A stretch of DNA of 64,000 nucleotides. It comes from an uncultured Schlesneria sp. (lineage in GTDB: Bacteria > Planctomycetota > Planctomycetia > Planctomycetales > Planctomycetaceae). This document shows positions 9,133-19,055 of this stretch, one piece after another (positions within the stretch are counted from its first letter, which is position 1; every line of letters begins with the position of its first letter). The notes below the pieces were generated by a model. It did no database searches. It was given only the letters and a program-made list of their open reading frames with translations, and was not told the DNA's origin. The translations under genes were made by a program, and so were the position numbers. Where the stretch lies: positions 19,975 to 83,974 of the forward strand of contig CAIVEI010000045.1 of the NCBI GenBank assembly GCA_903904835.1. The letters run 5' to 3'.

Positions 9133-10062
9133 ATGAGTACGAAAAATGTTCGATGTTGCTTGGCAATGGTGTCATTGCTGAGTCTGGCGTTATTCGTTTC
9201 GGAAGTTAAGGCGTCTGGTCCGACAGTCGCACAACAAACCGCCATTCAGGCACAATCGGCAATCACCGACGCGTCGCTCGGTTGGCACCACGGTGGCTGG
9301 GGTGGAGGCTGGCACCATGGCGGTTGGGGGTGGGGCGGCGGTTGGGGATGGGGCGGTGGATGGGGCGGAGGATGGGGATATCGCAGTTTGGGTTGGGGTG
9401 GCGGATGGGGGTATGGTGGATTCGGATATCCCGCCTATGGTTACGCCGGTTACGGTTTTGTCCGCCCGGTCATCTACACTTATCCGGCTTATACGTACGT
9501 AAGATATCGCGCACCTCGCTATTGTTGCGGATACAGTTACACCGTGCCGACAAGCTGCTGCGCAAACAATACGATTAGCACCCCGACGACTTACTCTTAC
9601 ACAGTAGCGGGTACTACGTATCCGGCAGAACCTGTGGCTTACACGTCGTCGTATTCAGCCTCGAACGTTGCCGCGAATCCATCGCCCGCTTCGCCGATTT
9701 ACACCTCGGGAACAACTTATTCGAAGCTCGTCAACTCAAATCGATCGAGCTACGGGTCTGAGGTCTACACTCCTTCGTTGGCATATCGCACGGCATCGAC
9801 TGCGACTTCACAACCTGCTAGTAGAAACCTGGCTTCCTCAGTTTCGGCACCTTATCCTCCTGCTCCTGTGGAATACGCCAAACCGATCGCATCGCCGCAG
9901 CCGATTGCAAAACGTTCGACGTCAATTCTTCACGCGGAATATCGCGCCGCCTCGAATCGGAATCAGGTTGTCCCCACGGCAGTAACAGCATCAACGAGTG
10001 CAAAAGCGAAAGAAAAGTACAGGGCGACTGAAGCAAACTTTGCTTTGAAAACGCGAGAATAA
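9133..10062 (+). CDS. Secreted Gly/Trp/His/Tyr-rich low-complexity protein
   Basis: The 309-residue product has a signal peptide (about 1-30, CCLAMVSLLSLALFVSEVKAS) and then a GW/GGW/HHGGW-rich stretch (about 52-105) running into Tyr/Pro-rich sequence (YPAYGYAGYGF), a Cys-containing YCCGYSYTVPTSCC segment, and a Ser/Thr/Tyr-rich C-terminal half. No enzyme domain is seen. Composition suggests a surface or matrix protein; aromatic-Gly repeats can self-associate, but that is inference. ATG 9133 was chosen because GAGGGGG (9119-9125) precedes it by seven bases and the signal peptide starts there; the frame is open back to 9061. Confidence 0.75.
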   Translation: MSTKNVRCCLAMVSLLSLALFVSEVKASGPTVAQQTAIQAQSAITDASLGWHHGGWGGGWHHGGWGWGGGWGWGGGWGGGWGYRSLGWGGGWGYGGFGYPAYGYAGYGFVRPVIYTYPAYTYVRYRAPRYCCGYSYTVPTSCCANNTISTPTTYSYTVAGTTYPAEPVAYTSSYSASNVAANPSPASPIYTSGTTYSKLVNSNRSSYGSEVYTPSLAYRTASTATSQPASRNLASSVSAPYPPAPVEYAKPIASPQPIAKRSTSILHAEYRAASNRNQVVPTAVTASTSAKAKEKYRATEANFALKTRE

Positions 10063-10077
10063 AGTTTTGAAAGTAGT

Positions 10078-10107
10078 CTCGTTCCCAAGCTCCGGCTTGG
10101 GAACGAG
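10078..10107. terminator. Perfect 13-bp hairpin between convergent genes
   Basis: CTCGTTCCCAAGC (10078-10090), loop TCCG, and GCTTGGGAACGAG (10095-10107) pair without mismatch. It lies 15 bases after one gene and 12 before the stop of the converging MATE gene, so it may serve both. There is no long T-run, and the GTTCCCAAGC palindrome is of a kind often dispersed in genomes. Confidence 0.65.
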
Positions 10108-10119
10108 TGACTGCACGGC

Positions 10120-11526
10120 TTACACCTTGGTCCGGGTCCACTTGCCGGCGAGATATCGCCAGCAAATCAAGCTTGACCTCAGAATGTTATCCGCGCCCAT
10201 TCCCATCCAGGCTCCGAGCAAACCGAGTTGCAGGTATACGCCACAGAAGTAGCCGACCGAGACGCGGACAATCACATTCCCTAACAACGAGCAGTAGAGC
10301 GGAAAACGCGTATCACCTGCGCCTCGCAGTGCATTGACGTACACAATCAGGATGGCGTTGGGGATCTGAAAGCCCGACATCAGGCGGAATGCAGGGACTC
10401 CAGCCGCTGCGACGGCGGGATCAGAGTGCATCATCGCGTAAATTTGTGGTGCAAAGGCAAAGAATAAGACCGTCATCAAAACTGCATACCAGACACATTG
10501 GCGCAGCGCCTCGTGGCCCGCAGCTTTGGCTCGTTGATATTGTCGAGCACCCAGCGATTGACCGACTAACGTTGCTGCCGCGATTCCGAACGCCTCAACG
10601 GGTAAGTACGACAGAGCTTCGATTCGAACCCCAACGACATGCGCTGCGAATGTGGCCCCGTCAAAACCGTTCGGTGAAAGTCGAGCGATCACCATCAAAA
10701 ATGAAAAATGGCCGATGAATGTACACAGGCCACCGAGAGCGGCCGGTCCGCCAATCCGCAGAACTCGCCAGATTGTCTCGCGATGAAAACCAAAGTCCGC
10801 TCTCGTAACGTGCAATCGCGAAGTTCTGGAAAAAAGCAGGCGAGTCATCAGCACGGCGCCACACAGATGTGCGATCGTCGTCCCGATGACGATTCCTTTG
10901 ACACCCAGTTCAGGAACAATCGTTAAAGAGTGATTCTGGATCGATAAACCAAATGTGCACGCCGTCGAGACGATGATATTCACGAGGTTCGTCACAAGTA
11001 AAACTCGCAGCGGCGACAGCATGTCTCCCGAGCCCCGGAAAGCCGCCGACGCGATCAAGGTCCAGCCTGCAAAGAACTGACCACACGCATCGATTCGAAG
11101 AAACTCGACCGCGATCCGTAATTGCTCACCTTCCATATTCAGCAGGCGAGGGAAACCGGCGGCCAGCAGTTGAAGCAGCGAAAAAACGAACAAGCCGATC
11201 ATGGGCAACATCGAAAGGGATCTGCCGGCGATCCGGCGCGCCTCTTCGAATCGGCCTGCACCCCACTCCCGCGCCACAACGGCCGAAGTCCCCGTCCCGA
11301 CCAAACTGAAGAGCATGGATGCCAGCCACGAGACATAGGCCGAAAGTCCAATCGCAGCGGTTTCTGACTTTCCGAGACGGCCAGAAAGGTAAACGTCAAA
11401 AAAACCGACGCAGAACGTCAGCATTTGCTCGCAGAGAACCGGAAGCGCCAGAAAAAAAAGCTGGCGTCGTAACCCGTCCGTCTCAGAGGAATTTGCGGCA
11501 GCGGGTTGGTCGGCGAGCATGCTCAT
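10120..11526 (-). CDS. MATE family efflux transporter
   Basis: A twelve-helix inner-membrane exporter of the multidrug and toxic compound extrusion family, which expels drugs or metabolites in exchange for Na+ or H+; substrate unknown. The 468-residue length, internal two-fold repeat of hydrophobic helices, and N-terminal signature LRRQLFFLALPVLCEQML, DVYLSGRLG, GTGTSAVVAREWGAGRFEEARR are typical, as is the second-half GIAAATLVGQSLGARQYQRAKAAG. The end carries a basic tail (RYLAGKWTRTKV). The start is uncertain: ATG 11526 or 11520 fit better than the TTG at 11550. It converges on the aromatic-rich secreted gene. Confidence 0.9.
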   Translation of the reverse strand: MSMLADQPAAANSSETDGLRRQLFFLALPVLCEQMLTFCVGFFDVYLSGRLGKSETAAIGLSAYVSWLASMLFSLVGTGTSAVVAREWGAGRFEEARRIAGRSLSMLPMIGLFVFSLLQLLAAGFPRLLNMEGEQLRIAVEFLRIDACGQFFAGWTLIASAAFRGSGDMLSPLRVLLVTNLVNIIVSTACTFGLSIQNHSLTIVPELGVKGIVIGTTIAHLCGAVLMTRLLFSRTSRLHVTRADFGFHRETIWRVLRIGGPAALGGLCTFIGHFSFLMVIARLSPNGFDGATFAAHVVGVRIEALSYLPVEAFGIAAATLVGQSLGARQYQRAKAAGHEALRQCVWYAVLMTVLFFAFAPQIYAMMHSDPAVAAAGVPAFRLMSGFQIPNAILIVYVNALRGAGDTRFPLYCSLLGNVIVRVSVGYFCGVYLQLGLLGAWMGMGADNILRSSLICWRYLAGKWTRTKV

Positions 11527-11780
11527 TCGTTTAAGAGAATTTCGACACAATGGTCAATCGATGCGGGATGGTAAACGCGATCCGTGACCGTGTCAAAACG
11601 CTTGTCTGTCTGTATTGTGTATACTCGGATCGCCGGTGGTTGGTGTCATGACATCGGAACAGACCGTCTGGTTCGCGTCATGAGCCCCGTGATTTCCTTG
11701 CGCCGCTTGGGAAAACGGCTTCGTGACCGAGACGGTTCCCTGGCGAAATATTACGTGAAAATAAATTTTAAGGTTTGAAT

Positions 11781-13427
11781 ATGGCCGTTTCTCCTCTGGC
11801 TGGATTACCCGCTCCGTCATCGATGCTGATCGATACCGATAAACTGATTGCGAATTATTTCGATCTAAAACCAGATCCGGGCAACAAATCACAGCAGGTC
11901 AGTTTCGGGACGAGTGGGCATCGCGGGACTTCGACCGACGGGACATTTACCGAATCACACATCATTGCGATTACGCAGGCGCTGATCGAATACCGCGAGG
12001 CAAACAAGATCGATGGCCCTCTTTATCTTGGAAAAGATACGCACGCGCTTTCAGCGCCTGCCGAGCGAACGGCCTTGGAAGTCCTGGCGGCTCATGGAGT
12101 CGAGACGGTCATTCAGAACGGAAATGGGTTTACCCCCACGCCAACGATTTCTCGCGCCATCCTCTGCCATAACCGAGGTCGAACGGACCATCTTGCCGAC
12201 GGGATCGTCATCACACCGTCGCATAATCCGCCCGAGGATGGCGGGTTCAAATATAACCCGCCAAACGGAGGCCCGGCTGACACCGATATCACGGGATGGG
12301 TTCAAAATCGCGCCAACGAATTGCTGAAAAGTGGTCTGGCGAACACAAAACGGCTGAGCTACGAATCGGCTCTCAAAGCGACTTCGACTCATTCGCAGGA
12401 CTTTGCCAGAGACTACATCAACGACCTGAAACATGTCATCGATCTCGATGTCATCCGGCACGCCGGACTGAAGATCGGCGTCGATCCGCTGGGTGGAGCA
12501 GGCGTCGGATACTGGCAGCCGATTGCAGAAACCTATGGACTGAACATCACGGTTGTTAATCAGCAGGTCGATCCGAAATTCGCTTTCATGTCGGTTGACC
12601 ATGACGGCAAGATCCGGATGGATTGCTCCAGCCCTTATGCAATGGCGAGTCTGGTTCAACTGAAAGATCAGTTTGACATCGCATTCGGGAACGATCCTGA
12701 CACAGACCGACATGGAATTGTGACCAGGTCGTCTGGGCTGATGAATCCCAATCATTATCTAGCGGTCGCGATTCGGTATCTGTTTCAAAACCGACTGAAA
12801 TGGCCAGCTACAGCCGGTGTTGGAAAGACTTGCGTCAGCAGTCAGATGATCGACTGTGTCGCTGCATCAATCGGCAGGACTCTCTACGAGGTGCCGGTTG
12901 GCTTCAAATGGTTTGTCGATGGTCTATTTCATGGAACACTCGGTTTCGGCGGTGAAGAAAGTGCCGGCGCCAGCTTTCTCAGAATGGACGGAACGGCATG
13001 GTCGACCGACAAGGATGGCATTATCCTGGCTCTGCTTGCTGCCGAGATCACTGCCAAAACCGGACGCGATCCCGGTCTCCATTATCGCGATCTGGTGGCT
13101 CAGTTTGGTGAGCGGCGATACACGCGAATCGATCAGCGGATTACGGCCGAAGAAAAGGACCGTTTCAAACGATTGAACCCCGCCGCGATCACTTCAACGA
13201 CGCTGGCAGGCGAGTCAATCACAGCCAGGTTGAGCGAAGCACCGGGAAACCATAAGCCGATTGGCGGCGTGAAAGTCGTGACCGATCAGGGCTGGTTTGC
13301 TGCCAGGCCGTCAGGGACCGAGGCCATTTATAAGCTTTACGCCGAAAGCTTTCGCGATGACGAACACCTGCAGCAGATTGTGACGGAAGCTCGAGAAATT
13401 GTGGGCCACGCATTGAGCGGCAGCTAA
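11781..13427 (+). CDS. pgm: Phosphoglucomutase (alpha-D-glucose phosphate-specific)
   Basis: Interconverts glucose 1-phosphate and glucose 6-phosphate, linking sugar nucleotide and glycogen metabolism with glycolysis. The 548-residue product has all four phosphohexomutase signatures: the active-site serine loop [17 protein letters not shown] with Ser147, the Mg-binding DPDTDRHG (around 305-312), the sugar-binding [12 protein letters not shown] and the phosphate-binding [12 protein letters not shown]. The N-terminal SFGTSGHRG is also conserved. ATG 11781 (TAAGG upstream at 11769-11773) was preferred to TTG 11775. A 254-base non-coding region precedes it; pyrC follows after 45 bases in the same direction. 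Confidence 0.95.
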   Translation: MAVSPLAGLPAPSSMLIDTDKLIANYFDLKPDPGNKSQQVSFGTSGHRGTSTDGTFTESHIIAITQALIEYREANKIDGPLYLGKDTHALSAPAERTALEVLAAHGVETVIQNGNGFTPTPTISRAILCHNRGRTDHLADGIVITPSHNPPEDGGFKYNPPNGGPADTDITGWVQNRANELLKSGLANTKRLSYESALKATSTHSQDFARDYINDLKHVIDLDVIRHAGLKIGVDPLGGAGVGYWQPIAETYGLNITVVNQQVDPKFAFMSVDHDGKIRMDCSSPYAMASLVQLKDQFDIAFGNDPDTDRHGIVTRSSGLMNPNHYLAVAIRYLFQNRLKWPATAGVGKTCVSSQMIDCVAASIGRTLYEVPVGFKWFVDGLFHGTLGFGGEESAGASFLRMDGTAWSTDKDGIILALLAAEITAKTGRDPGLHYRDLVAQFGERRYTRIDQRITAEEKDRFKRLNPAAITSTTLAGESITARLSEAPGNHKPIGGVKVVTDQGWFAARPSGTEAIYKLYAESFRDDEHLQQIVTEAREIVGHALSGS

Positions 13428-13472
13428 GCGTTTTAGTGACCGAAACGAAAAAACAAGAAGCGAGGCCCGATT

Positions 13473-14813
13473 GTGCGATTGTTGATCTCAGGTGCAACAT
13501 GCGTTCTTCCTACGGGTCAAGCCCGTGTCGATCTGCTGATCGAAAACGGCAAGATTCTCGGGATCGATCCCCCGAAAGGCGCTTCGGTCGACGAAACGAT
13601 TCGTGCGGATGATCTGGTTGTTATACCAGGCGTTGTTGATGATCAGGTTCATTTTCGAGACCCCGGCCTGACACATAAAGAGGATCTGCACACGGCAACA
13701 CGCGCCTGCGCCAAGGGGGGCGTCACGTCGTTTCTTGAAATGCCGAACACCAAGCCGACCACGACGACGTGCGACCGCCTGGCCGAGAAACTGACGCTCG
13801 CCAGCGAAAAATGCCTGGTCAATTACGGTTTCTACATCGGTGCCACGCCGGCGAATCTCGACGAGCTGAAAACCGCGAAGCGGACTCCGGGGATCAAGAT
13901 TTTCATCGGATCGAGCACTGGAGACCTGCTCGTCGACGACCAGCAGGCCTTGGAACGAATCTTCGCAGAGACAACATTGCCGATCTGTGCCCACTGCGAA
14001 GATGAGGCCACCGTCAGAGCCAACAGCTTGCGACTCAGTGGCGGCTCAAAGTATGAAGACCATTCCCAGATTCGTGACGAAGCTGCTGCGGTCATCGCGA
14101 CGAAACGAGCCTTGGATCTGGCGATTCGGCACCGGCACCGCTTTCACGTTCTGCACGTTTCGACTGCGGCGGAGACAGAATTGCTTAGAGACCCACAAGG
14201 TCTGATTACGGCTGAAGCCTGTCCGCATCATCTCTTCTTCAACGTTGATGACTATGAACGATTGGGATCGCTAGTTCAGATGAATCCGTCGATCAAGACG
14301 TCGGCAGATAATGATGGGCTTTGGCGAGCGTTAAAAGACGGACGAATCCAGGTGATCGCCACCGATCATGCTCCGCATACAATCGAAGAAAAACAGCAGC
14401 CCTATCCAAAATCTCCCTCAGGTCTACCGGCCGTTGAAAACTCGCTCGCACTGATGCTCGACTGCGTTAACGCCGGCATCTGTTCTTTGGAAAGTGTTGT
14501 TCATTGGATGTGCGATGCGCCAGCTCGAGTGTGGGATATGGTGGGGAAGGGAAGGATCGCAGAACGTTACGACGCAGACCTGGTTCTGGTGGATCTTGGC
14601 AAGAAGCAGACCGTTCGTAATGAAAACCAGCAAACAAAATGCGGCTGGAGTCCCTGGGACGGGGTCACGCTGCAAGGCTGGCCTGTGCGAACCCTCGTCG
14701 GAGGAAAAACGGTCTTCCTGGACGGAATTTTCGACGAATCCCTTCGAGGCACGGAAATCACCTTCGATCATGCAAAAGGTGGATACTGGGCAATACCCAA
14801 CACGGATGCGTAG
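13473..14813 (+). CDS. pyrC: Dihydroorotase, class I type
   Basis: Catalyses the reversible ring closure of carbamoyl-aspartate to dihydroorotate in pyrimidine synthesis. The 446-residue amidohydrolase shows [21 protein letters not shown] (53-72), ICAHCED with metal His, [10 protein letters not shown], and ATDHAPH with the catalytic Asp, then [14 protein letters not shown]. In most class I enzymes the first motif is HxHxR; here the first His is Gln (QVHFR, Gln58), a variant I recall from Bacteroidetes-type enzymes. The start is GTG 13473 with a purine-rich GAAGCGAGG just upstream. It follows pgm closely and may be co-transcribed. Confidence 0.9.
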   Translation: MRLLISGATCVLPTGQARVDLLIENGKILGIDPPKGASVDETIRADDLVVIPGVVDDQVHFRDPGLTHKEDLHTATRACAKGGVTSFLEMPNTKPTTTTCDRLAEKLTLASEKCLVNYGFYIGATPANLDELKTAKRTPGIKIFIGSSTGDLLVDDQQALERIFAETTLPICAHCEDEATVRANSLRLSGGSKYEDHSQIRDEAAAVIATKRALDLAIRHRHRFHVLHVSTAAETELLRDPQGLITAEACPHHLFFNVDDYERLGSLVQMNPSIKTSADNDGLWRALKDGRIQVIATDHAPHTIEEKQQPYPKSPSGLPAVENSLALMLDCVNAGICSLESVVHWMCDAPARVWDMVGKGRIAERYDADLVLVDLGKKQTVRNENQQTKCGWSPWDGVTLQGWPVRTLVGGKTVFLDGIFDESLRGTEITFDHAKGGYWAIPNTDA

Positions 14814-15227
14814 CGGCGACATCCATGCTGCGACCTCCTCCACGAAAGCGCAGTTGCGACCGCATCAATCGGGCCATCTAAGCTACAACCAAGAAGACGT
14901 TGGGATGATTTAAAACCATTATGGAAAACAAACTGACGTCTGGAAGCCGCCGCGGTGATCAGTACACGATGCCGTTTGTAATTTCTTCCAAAACTGGTGT
15001 TGACATAAAAGCCCGTTTTTACATACGCAGGGCCGAGGTGTTTTCCCTGGAAGGGATCAAACAGCCTGTTTTATTGAGATTTGCAGAAATTCCGTGACTG
15101 GCACCACGGTTTGGCATTCCGGTTGCATTAGTGGAAATCTCACAAGGCGGATCAATGTTGACTGCCTGACAAACAGGTTGACGCGAATCGGAAATCAGAT
15201 TCGCGCACGAAAAACGGGATGCCAATC
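14814..15227. other. Non-coding region upstream of csrA, possible leader
   Basis: No convincing gene is seen; short open frames here are antisense or frame shadows. TTGACA at 15000-15005 with CATACG 16 bases later (15022-15027) is a weak sigma-70-like promoter candidate, which would leave a leader of about 195 bases before csrA. This is a guess from pattern only. Confidence 0.3.
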
Positions 15228-15533
15228 ATGCTTGTTCTCTCACGGAAGATTTCGGAATCGATTCAGATCGGCAATGACATTGTGATCGTGGTGACCCAGA
15301 TCGCGGGGGGAAAGGTAAAGCTCGGAATTCAAGCTGCCGCTCACATTCGCGTCCTGCGCGGCGAGTTGACAAGAACCTCGCCGCTGTCGTCTGTGACGGC
15401 TCCAAGCCCTCTTGCAGATGTCTCAGCCGTGGATGAATACGCTCTTCCTGCAGACGACGTTCCAGCACTTGACTTCAGTACGGATTACGCAGCACAAATC
15501 GAAGATCAAATGCAGCGTGTCATGGCAGTGTGA
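15228..15533 (+). CDS. csrA: Carbon storage regulator CsrA with an extended C-terminus
   Basis: CsrA is a small dimeric RNA-binding protein that controls translation and stability of mRNAs by binding GGA sites. Residues 1-47 match the family closely: MLVLSRKISESIQIGNDI, VVTQIAGGKVKLGIQA, then IRVLRGELTR with the binding-surface Arg. Typical CsrA has 60-70 residues; this one has 101, the extra part being a Ser/Asp/Ala-rich acidic tail ending EDQMQRVMAV. ATG 15228 was chosen because the family begins MLxLxRK; ATG 15219 would add three residues. It converges on a sigma factor gene 40 bases away. Confidence 0.9.
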   Translation: MLVLSRKISESIQIGNDIVIVVTQIAGGKVKLGIQAAAHIRVLRGELTRTSPLSSVTAPSPLADVSAVDEYALPADDVPALDFSTDYAAQIEDQMQRVMAV

Positions 15534-15572
15534 AGTCTCGCTGCTGATGATCGAATACGCGTAACGACAATT

Positions 15573-16550
15573 TCAGCTTATGGCTTCAAATTCATCATAA
15601 CTCATCGATTCACGCAGTTTGATTAATGAGCTCAGTGCGATTTGACGAACTCGCTCTTTACTTAAACCCATTCGTCCCGCGATGTCGGCCAGACTTTGGC
15701 CGCTTGGTTGCCCATCCAGCGCAAATCGTGCAGTGACAATTTCACGTTCTCGCTCGGAGAGTGAGGACAGCAATCTCCGAACAGCTTCCATTCGCATCTC
15801 CTGAGCCGCTTCAGTCGTCAATGTCGCCGACTCTCTGTCGGGAAGGTTTTCCAGTGAGGGAGAATCTTCCCCGGCCGAAACGTCCAGAATAGTTCGTGCT
15901 CGCTTCAAGTAACGCAGCATTTGATTCCGTATCGCCCAGGTTGCATACGTGCTGAAGCGATTTCCCAAGCTGATATCAAATAGTTCTACTGCTCGAATCA
16001 GTGGAGTCATCCCCTCGCTGATCAGATCAGACATCTCTTCAAGTGATCCTGTCAGCTTTTTCGCGAGAGCGATAATCAACCGCACGTTACCCTGAACAAT
16101 GTGATTACGTGCTCGAAGTGCTTCTTCAATATCCGATTCAATCCTGGCAACCAGTTTGCGGTCGGGATGACTGAGGTCGAGCAGTCGGCGATTTCTTTCC
16201 GCCCGAAATTTGACGAAATTCATCCAAGTGAACCAGTAGACCTCTTCGTCATGCTTCAAGAGCGGGGCCTGAACGAGCCCGGAAACGAATGCTACGCCAG
16301 GCTCGGTTCTGGCGTAAACCGTCGGCTGATCCAGCGATGCTGGCCGAAGTTTTCGCATCACTTGGACGACATCAGCGCGTTCAAAGTCAGAATGTGGAAC
16401 GAATTCAATATTGCGTTCCATCAAATGTCGGGTTCGGTCAATTAACTCTTTTGGATAACGAGACTTACGCGATGGTGTCGAAGAACTTGGTGAATCGAAC
16501 TCCTCCCGAAAACCCTTGCAGGCCTTTTGGACACTACGCAAACCAGCCAT
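15573..16550 (-). CDS. RNA polymerase sigma-70 family factor
   Basis: An alternative sigma factor that would direct RNA polymerase to its promoters. In the 325-residue product, region 2 runs from about residue 130 to 210 (NHIVQGNVRLIIALAKKL, DLISEGMTPLIRAVELFDISLGNRFSTYATWAIRNQMLRYLKR), and region 4 is near the C-terminus (LSEREREIVTARFAL then SLADIAGRMGLSKERVRQIALSSLIKLRE). Region 3 is short and region 1.1 is absent; the first 125 residues are family-specific (HSDFERADVVQVMRKLRPA). ATG 16550 has AGGAGG ten bases upstream, which decides the start over TTG 16592. The gene lies 200 bases downstream of hypE on the same strand. Confidence 0.9.
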   Translation of the reverse strand: MAGLRSVQKACKGFREEFDSPSSSTPSRKSRYPKELIDRTRHLMERNIEFVPHSDFERADVVQVMRKLRPASLDQPTVYARTEPGVAFVSGLVQAPLLKHDEEVYWFTWMNFVKFRAERNRRLLDLSHPDRKLVARIESDIEEALRARNHIVQGNVRLIIALAKKLTGSLEEMSDLISEGMTPLIRAVELFDISLGNRFSTYATWAIRNQMLRYLKRARTILDVSAGEDSPSLENLPDRESATLTTEAAQEMRMEAVRRLLSSLSEREREIVTARFALDGQPSGQSLADIAGRMGLSKERVRQIALSSLIKLRESMSYDEFEAIS

Positions 16551-16754
16551 GGGACAGCAACCTCCTGCACGTTTCGACGAGCGTGGAATCAATCTCCCAG
16601 ATTTGGGAATTCTCGCTCGTCTTCACGAAAGCGTTTCAATCAGATTTCAACTTAGGCACTAACGACAGGCTGTTCCGGCAGCACTGCCACTCTGGTCTAA
16701 CCGTAGATTGAATCAGAAATTAACGCCGTCGCTGATTTCGTTTTAAGAAATTTT

Positions 16755-17819
16755 TCAGCAAATCCGAGGTAACGGCGACCCGGAAGGTTCGTCGAGCACT
16801 ACCTCCCGTCCGATCCCTCGTACCACCAAAACAGGGTTGTCTCGTCGGGGTTTTACCCGACCAATCACATTGGCCTGATTGGTAACCGAATGCTTGCGCA
16901 AGATTTCTAGCGTGGATTCAACCAATTCAGATGGGGTGGCGAGAACAAACGTTCCCTCGTTTGCGAAATTGAGCGGATCAAGCCCGAGAAGCTCACAGAT
17001 CCCTCGGACGCAGTCGGTGACTGGTATTGCGGATTCGTTGATAATACAAGTCAACCCTGATGCGTCTGCCCACTCGTGTAACACCGCCGCCACTCCCCCG
17101 CGAGTCGCATCCCGAACGGCGCGAGGAGTGAACCGGGCCAGATAAAGTGAAATGAGAGGCTGGCTGATCGCGGCACAATCACTGATCGGTAAGGGGTCAA
17201 AGTCGAACTTTTCCCGGGCACACAAGATCGCCGCTCCATGACTGCCAATCGGGCCGCTGACGATCAATACGTCATCCGGCTGAAGCGAACGAGCTCCAGG
17301 TGGAGAAGGTTCTATGACCTCGCCTACGCCAGAAGTCGTGATAAACAGTTTGTCTGCTGCCCCGCGAGGAACGACTTTTGTGTCGCCCGTCACGATCGTC
17401 ACATTGGCAATCGCAGATGCGGACTGAATACTATCAAGGACCCGGTCCAGTACCGACCAGGGGAGCCCTTCTTCAATAATCAGCGACAGACTGAGCCAAC
17501 GAGGGATCGCCCCTGACACGGACAAGTCATTTGTCGTGCCAAAAACTGCAAGTTTGCCAATATCGCCTCCGGGAAAAAATAAAGGGGTCACCGTGTACCC
17601 GTCTGTCGAAAAAGCGAGTTGGCGACTCTCTGGCGTTAAAAACGCCGCATCCCCCAACGAGTTCAACTCGTCGTTGGAAAATCGAGTTAGCATCCGCTCG
17701 CGAATCAATCGTCGCGAAAGTCGCCCCCCTTCGCCGTAAGCCAGAGTAATCCGCTCGCCATCATCTTCGCTGAGAATCGGACAACCTGGTCCGTCATTCT
17801 GTCGACTGAGATCACTCAT
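16755..17819 (-). CDS. hypE: Hydrogenase maturation protein HypE
   Basis: HypE dehydrates a carbamoylated C-terminal cysteine to make the thiocyanate that becomes the cyanide ligands of [NiFe] hydrogenase. The 354-residue product ends in PRIC, the diagnostic tail carrying that cysteine. It also has the AIRS/PurM-type fold motifs: AYGEGG near the N-terminus, STDGYTV, GTTNDLSVSGA and RDATRGGVAAVLHEWA. Its ATG overlaps the TGA of hypD by four bases (17816-17819), so the two are translationally coupled. No hydrogenase subunit or other hyp gene lies in the window. Confidence 0.95.
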   Translation of the reverse strand: MSDLSRQNDGPGCPILSEDDGERITLAYGEGGRLSRRLIRERMLTRFSNDELNSLGDAAFLTPESRQLAFSTDGYTVTPLFFPGGDIGKLAVFGTTNDLSVSGAIPRWLSLSLIIEEGLPWSVLDRVLDSIQSASAIANVTIVTGDTKVVPRGAADKLFITTSGVGEVIEPSPPGARSLQPDDVLIVSGPIGSHGAAILCAREKFDFDPLPISDCAAISQPLISLYLARFTPRAVRDATRGGVAAVLHEWADASGLTCIINESAIPVTDCVRGICELLGLDPLNFANEGTFVLATPSELVESTLEILRKHSVTNQANVIGRVKPRRDNPVLVVRGIGREVVLDEPSGSPLPRIC

Positions 17820-18916
17820 GTTCGTACCTCAATCGGTCTCGCATAACGGTAGTACGCGCTACAGGCACCTTCGGAGGAGACCATCGGAGCACCAACTGGG
17901 TTATCCGGAGTACAGGGATTTCCGAATAATGGACATTCAATCGGCTTGATCCGTCCGGTCATGACATCACCACTCTGGCAGTCACCGTCGCTCGAAAAAA
18001 GGGATGCGGCCAGTCCAAACCGAGATCGAGCGTCGAAGTCTCGCAGCGCAGGTCGTATCACCAGTCCACCATCAACGATCTCACGAAACCCACGCCAGGG
18101 AACTGTCGCAACGCAGTAAACTTCGTCGATCAACCGCTGTGCATGCACATTACCTTTGGGCCGCACGGATCGACTGTATTCATTACAAAGTTGAGGCTCT
18201 CCCGACTCAAGCAGTCGCACGCATCCGGTCAGGCCGGCGAGTAAATCCATTGGCTCAAATCCCGTCACGACAACAGGGACTCGGAACTGATCGACGAACG
18301 CCGAATAATGAGCAAACCCCGTCACTGTGCAGACGTGTCCAGCAGCAAGCATTCCCTCAATGCGATTCCCCGGCAATTGCATCACGGCCCGCATCGCTGG
18401 CTCGACACGCACATGATTTGCCAGCAGGCTGAAATTCGTCAATCCAAGTTGGCGTGCCTGCAAGACTGCCAAAGCCGTTGCCGGAGCAGTCGATTCAAAT
18501 CCGACAGCAAAGAAAACGACATGCTTTGCAGGTTCCTTCACGGCCAATTGTACGGCATCAGCCGGCGAATAAACGATGCGGATATCAGAACCCCTGGCCC
18601 GAGCCTGAAGCAGACTCCCCCTGCGACCGGGGACTCGCAGCATATCGCCGAAACTTGTCATCACGACATCGGGACGTTTTGCCAGTTCCACGGCGTCATC
18701 AATCGCTTCGGCGGGGGTCACACAGACGGGACATCCCGGTCCATGCACCAGTTCCAGAACATCCTCTAGCGCCTGCTCTAAGCCGTGTCGAAGCAGTCCG
18801 TGGGTCTGGCCGCCACAGACATCCATGATCACCCACCGACGAGTGATCAGTTTCCGCAGTTCTGCAAGCTGAGTTTTCAGCCGCGTCGGATCTCGATAGT
18901 CGTCAACAAACTTCAT
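17816..18916 (-). CDS. hypD: Hydrogenase maturation protein HypD
   Basis: HypD is the iron-sulfur scaffold on which, with HypC, the Fe(CN)2CO group is assembled. The 366-residue product shows CGGQTHGLLRHG with the active-site Cys, VHGPGCPVCVTP with two Cys, GFESTAP, ANHVRVEPAM, EGMLAAGHVCTVTG and the C-terminal cluster segment CPLFGNPCTPDNPVGAPMVSSEGACSAYYRY. All expected cysteines are present. The ATG at 18916 is at the family's usual position. Divergent from upp, with a 139-base shared upstream region. Being paired only with hypE, it depends on hypA, B, C and F encoded elsewhere. Confidence 0.95.
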   Translation of the reverse strand: MKFVDDYRDPTRLKTQLAELRKLITRRWVIMDVCGGQTHGLLRHGLEQALEDVLELVHGPGCPVCVTPAEAIDDAVELAKRPDVVMTSFGDMLRVPGRRGSLLQARARGSDIRIVYSPADAVQLAVKEPAKHVVFFAVGFESTAPATALAVLQARQLGLTNFSLLANHVRVEPAMRAVMQLPGNRIEGMLAAGHVCTVTGFAHYSAFVDQFRVPVVVTGFEPMDLLAGLTGCVRLLESGEPQLCNEYSRSVRPKGNVHAQRLIDEVYCVATVPWRGFREIVDGGLVIRPALRDFDARSRFGLAASLFSSDGDCQSGDVMTGRIKPIECPLFGNPCTPDNPVGAPMVSSEGACSAYYRYARPIEVRT

Positions 18917-19055
18917 CTTGAACCTGACATCGTTTCTTTCATCTCAATCATGCTTTCAGTAGTTCGGAATTCCGCACGCGTAAAGAGCGTTCGCTGTTCG
19001 AAATCGATCGTGGTTCGTAGGCTATTCCGAGTCTCGCATCTCCAGGGGTCCATGT

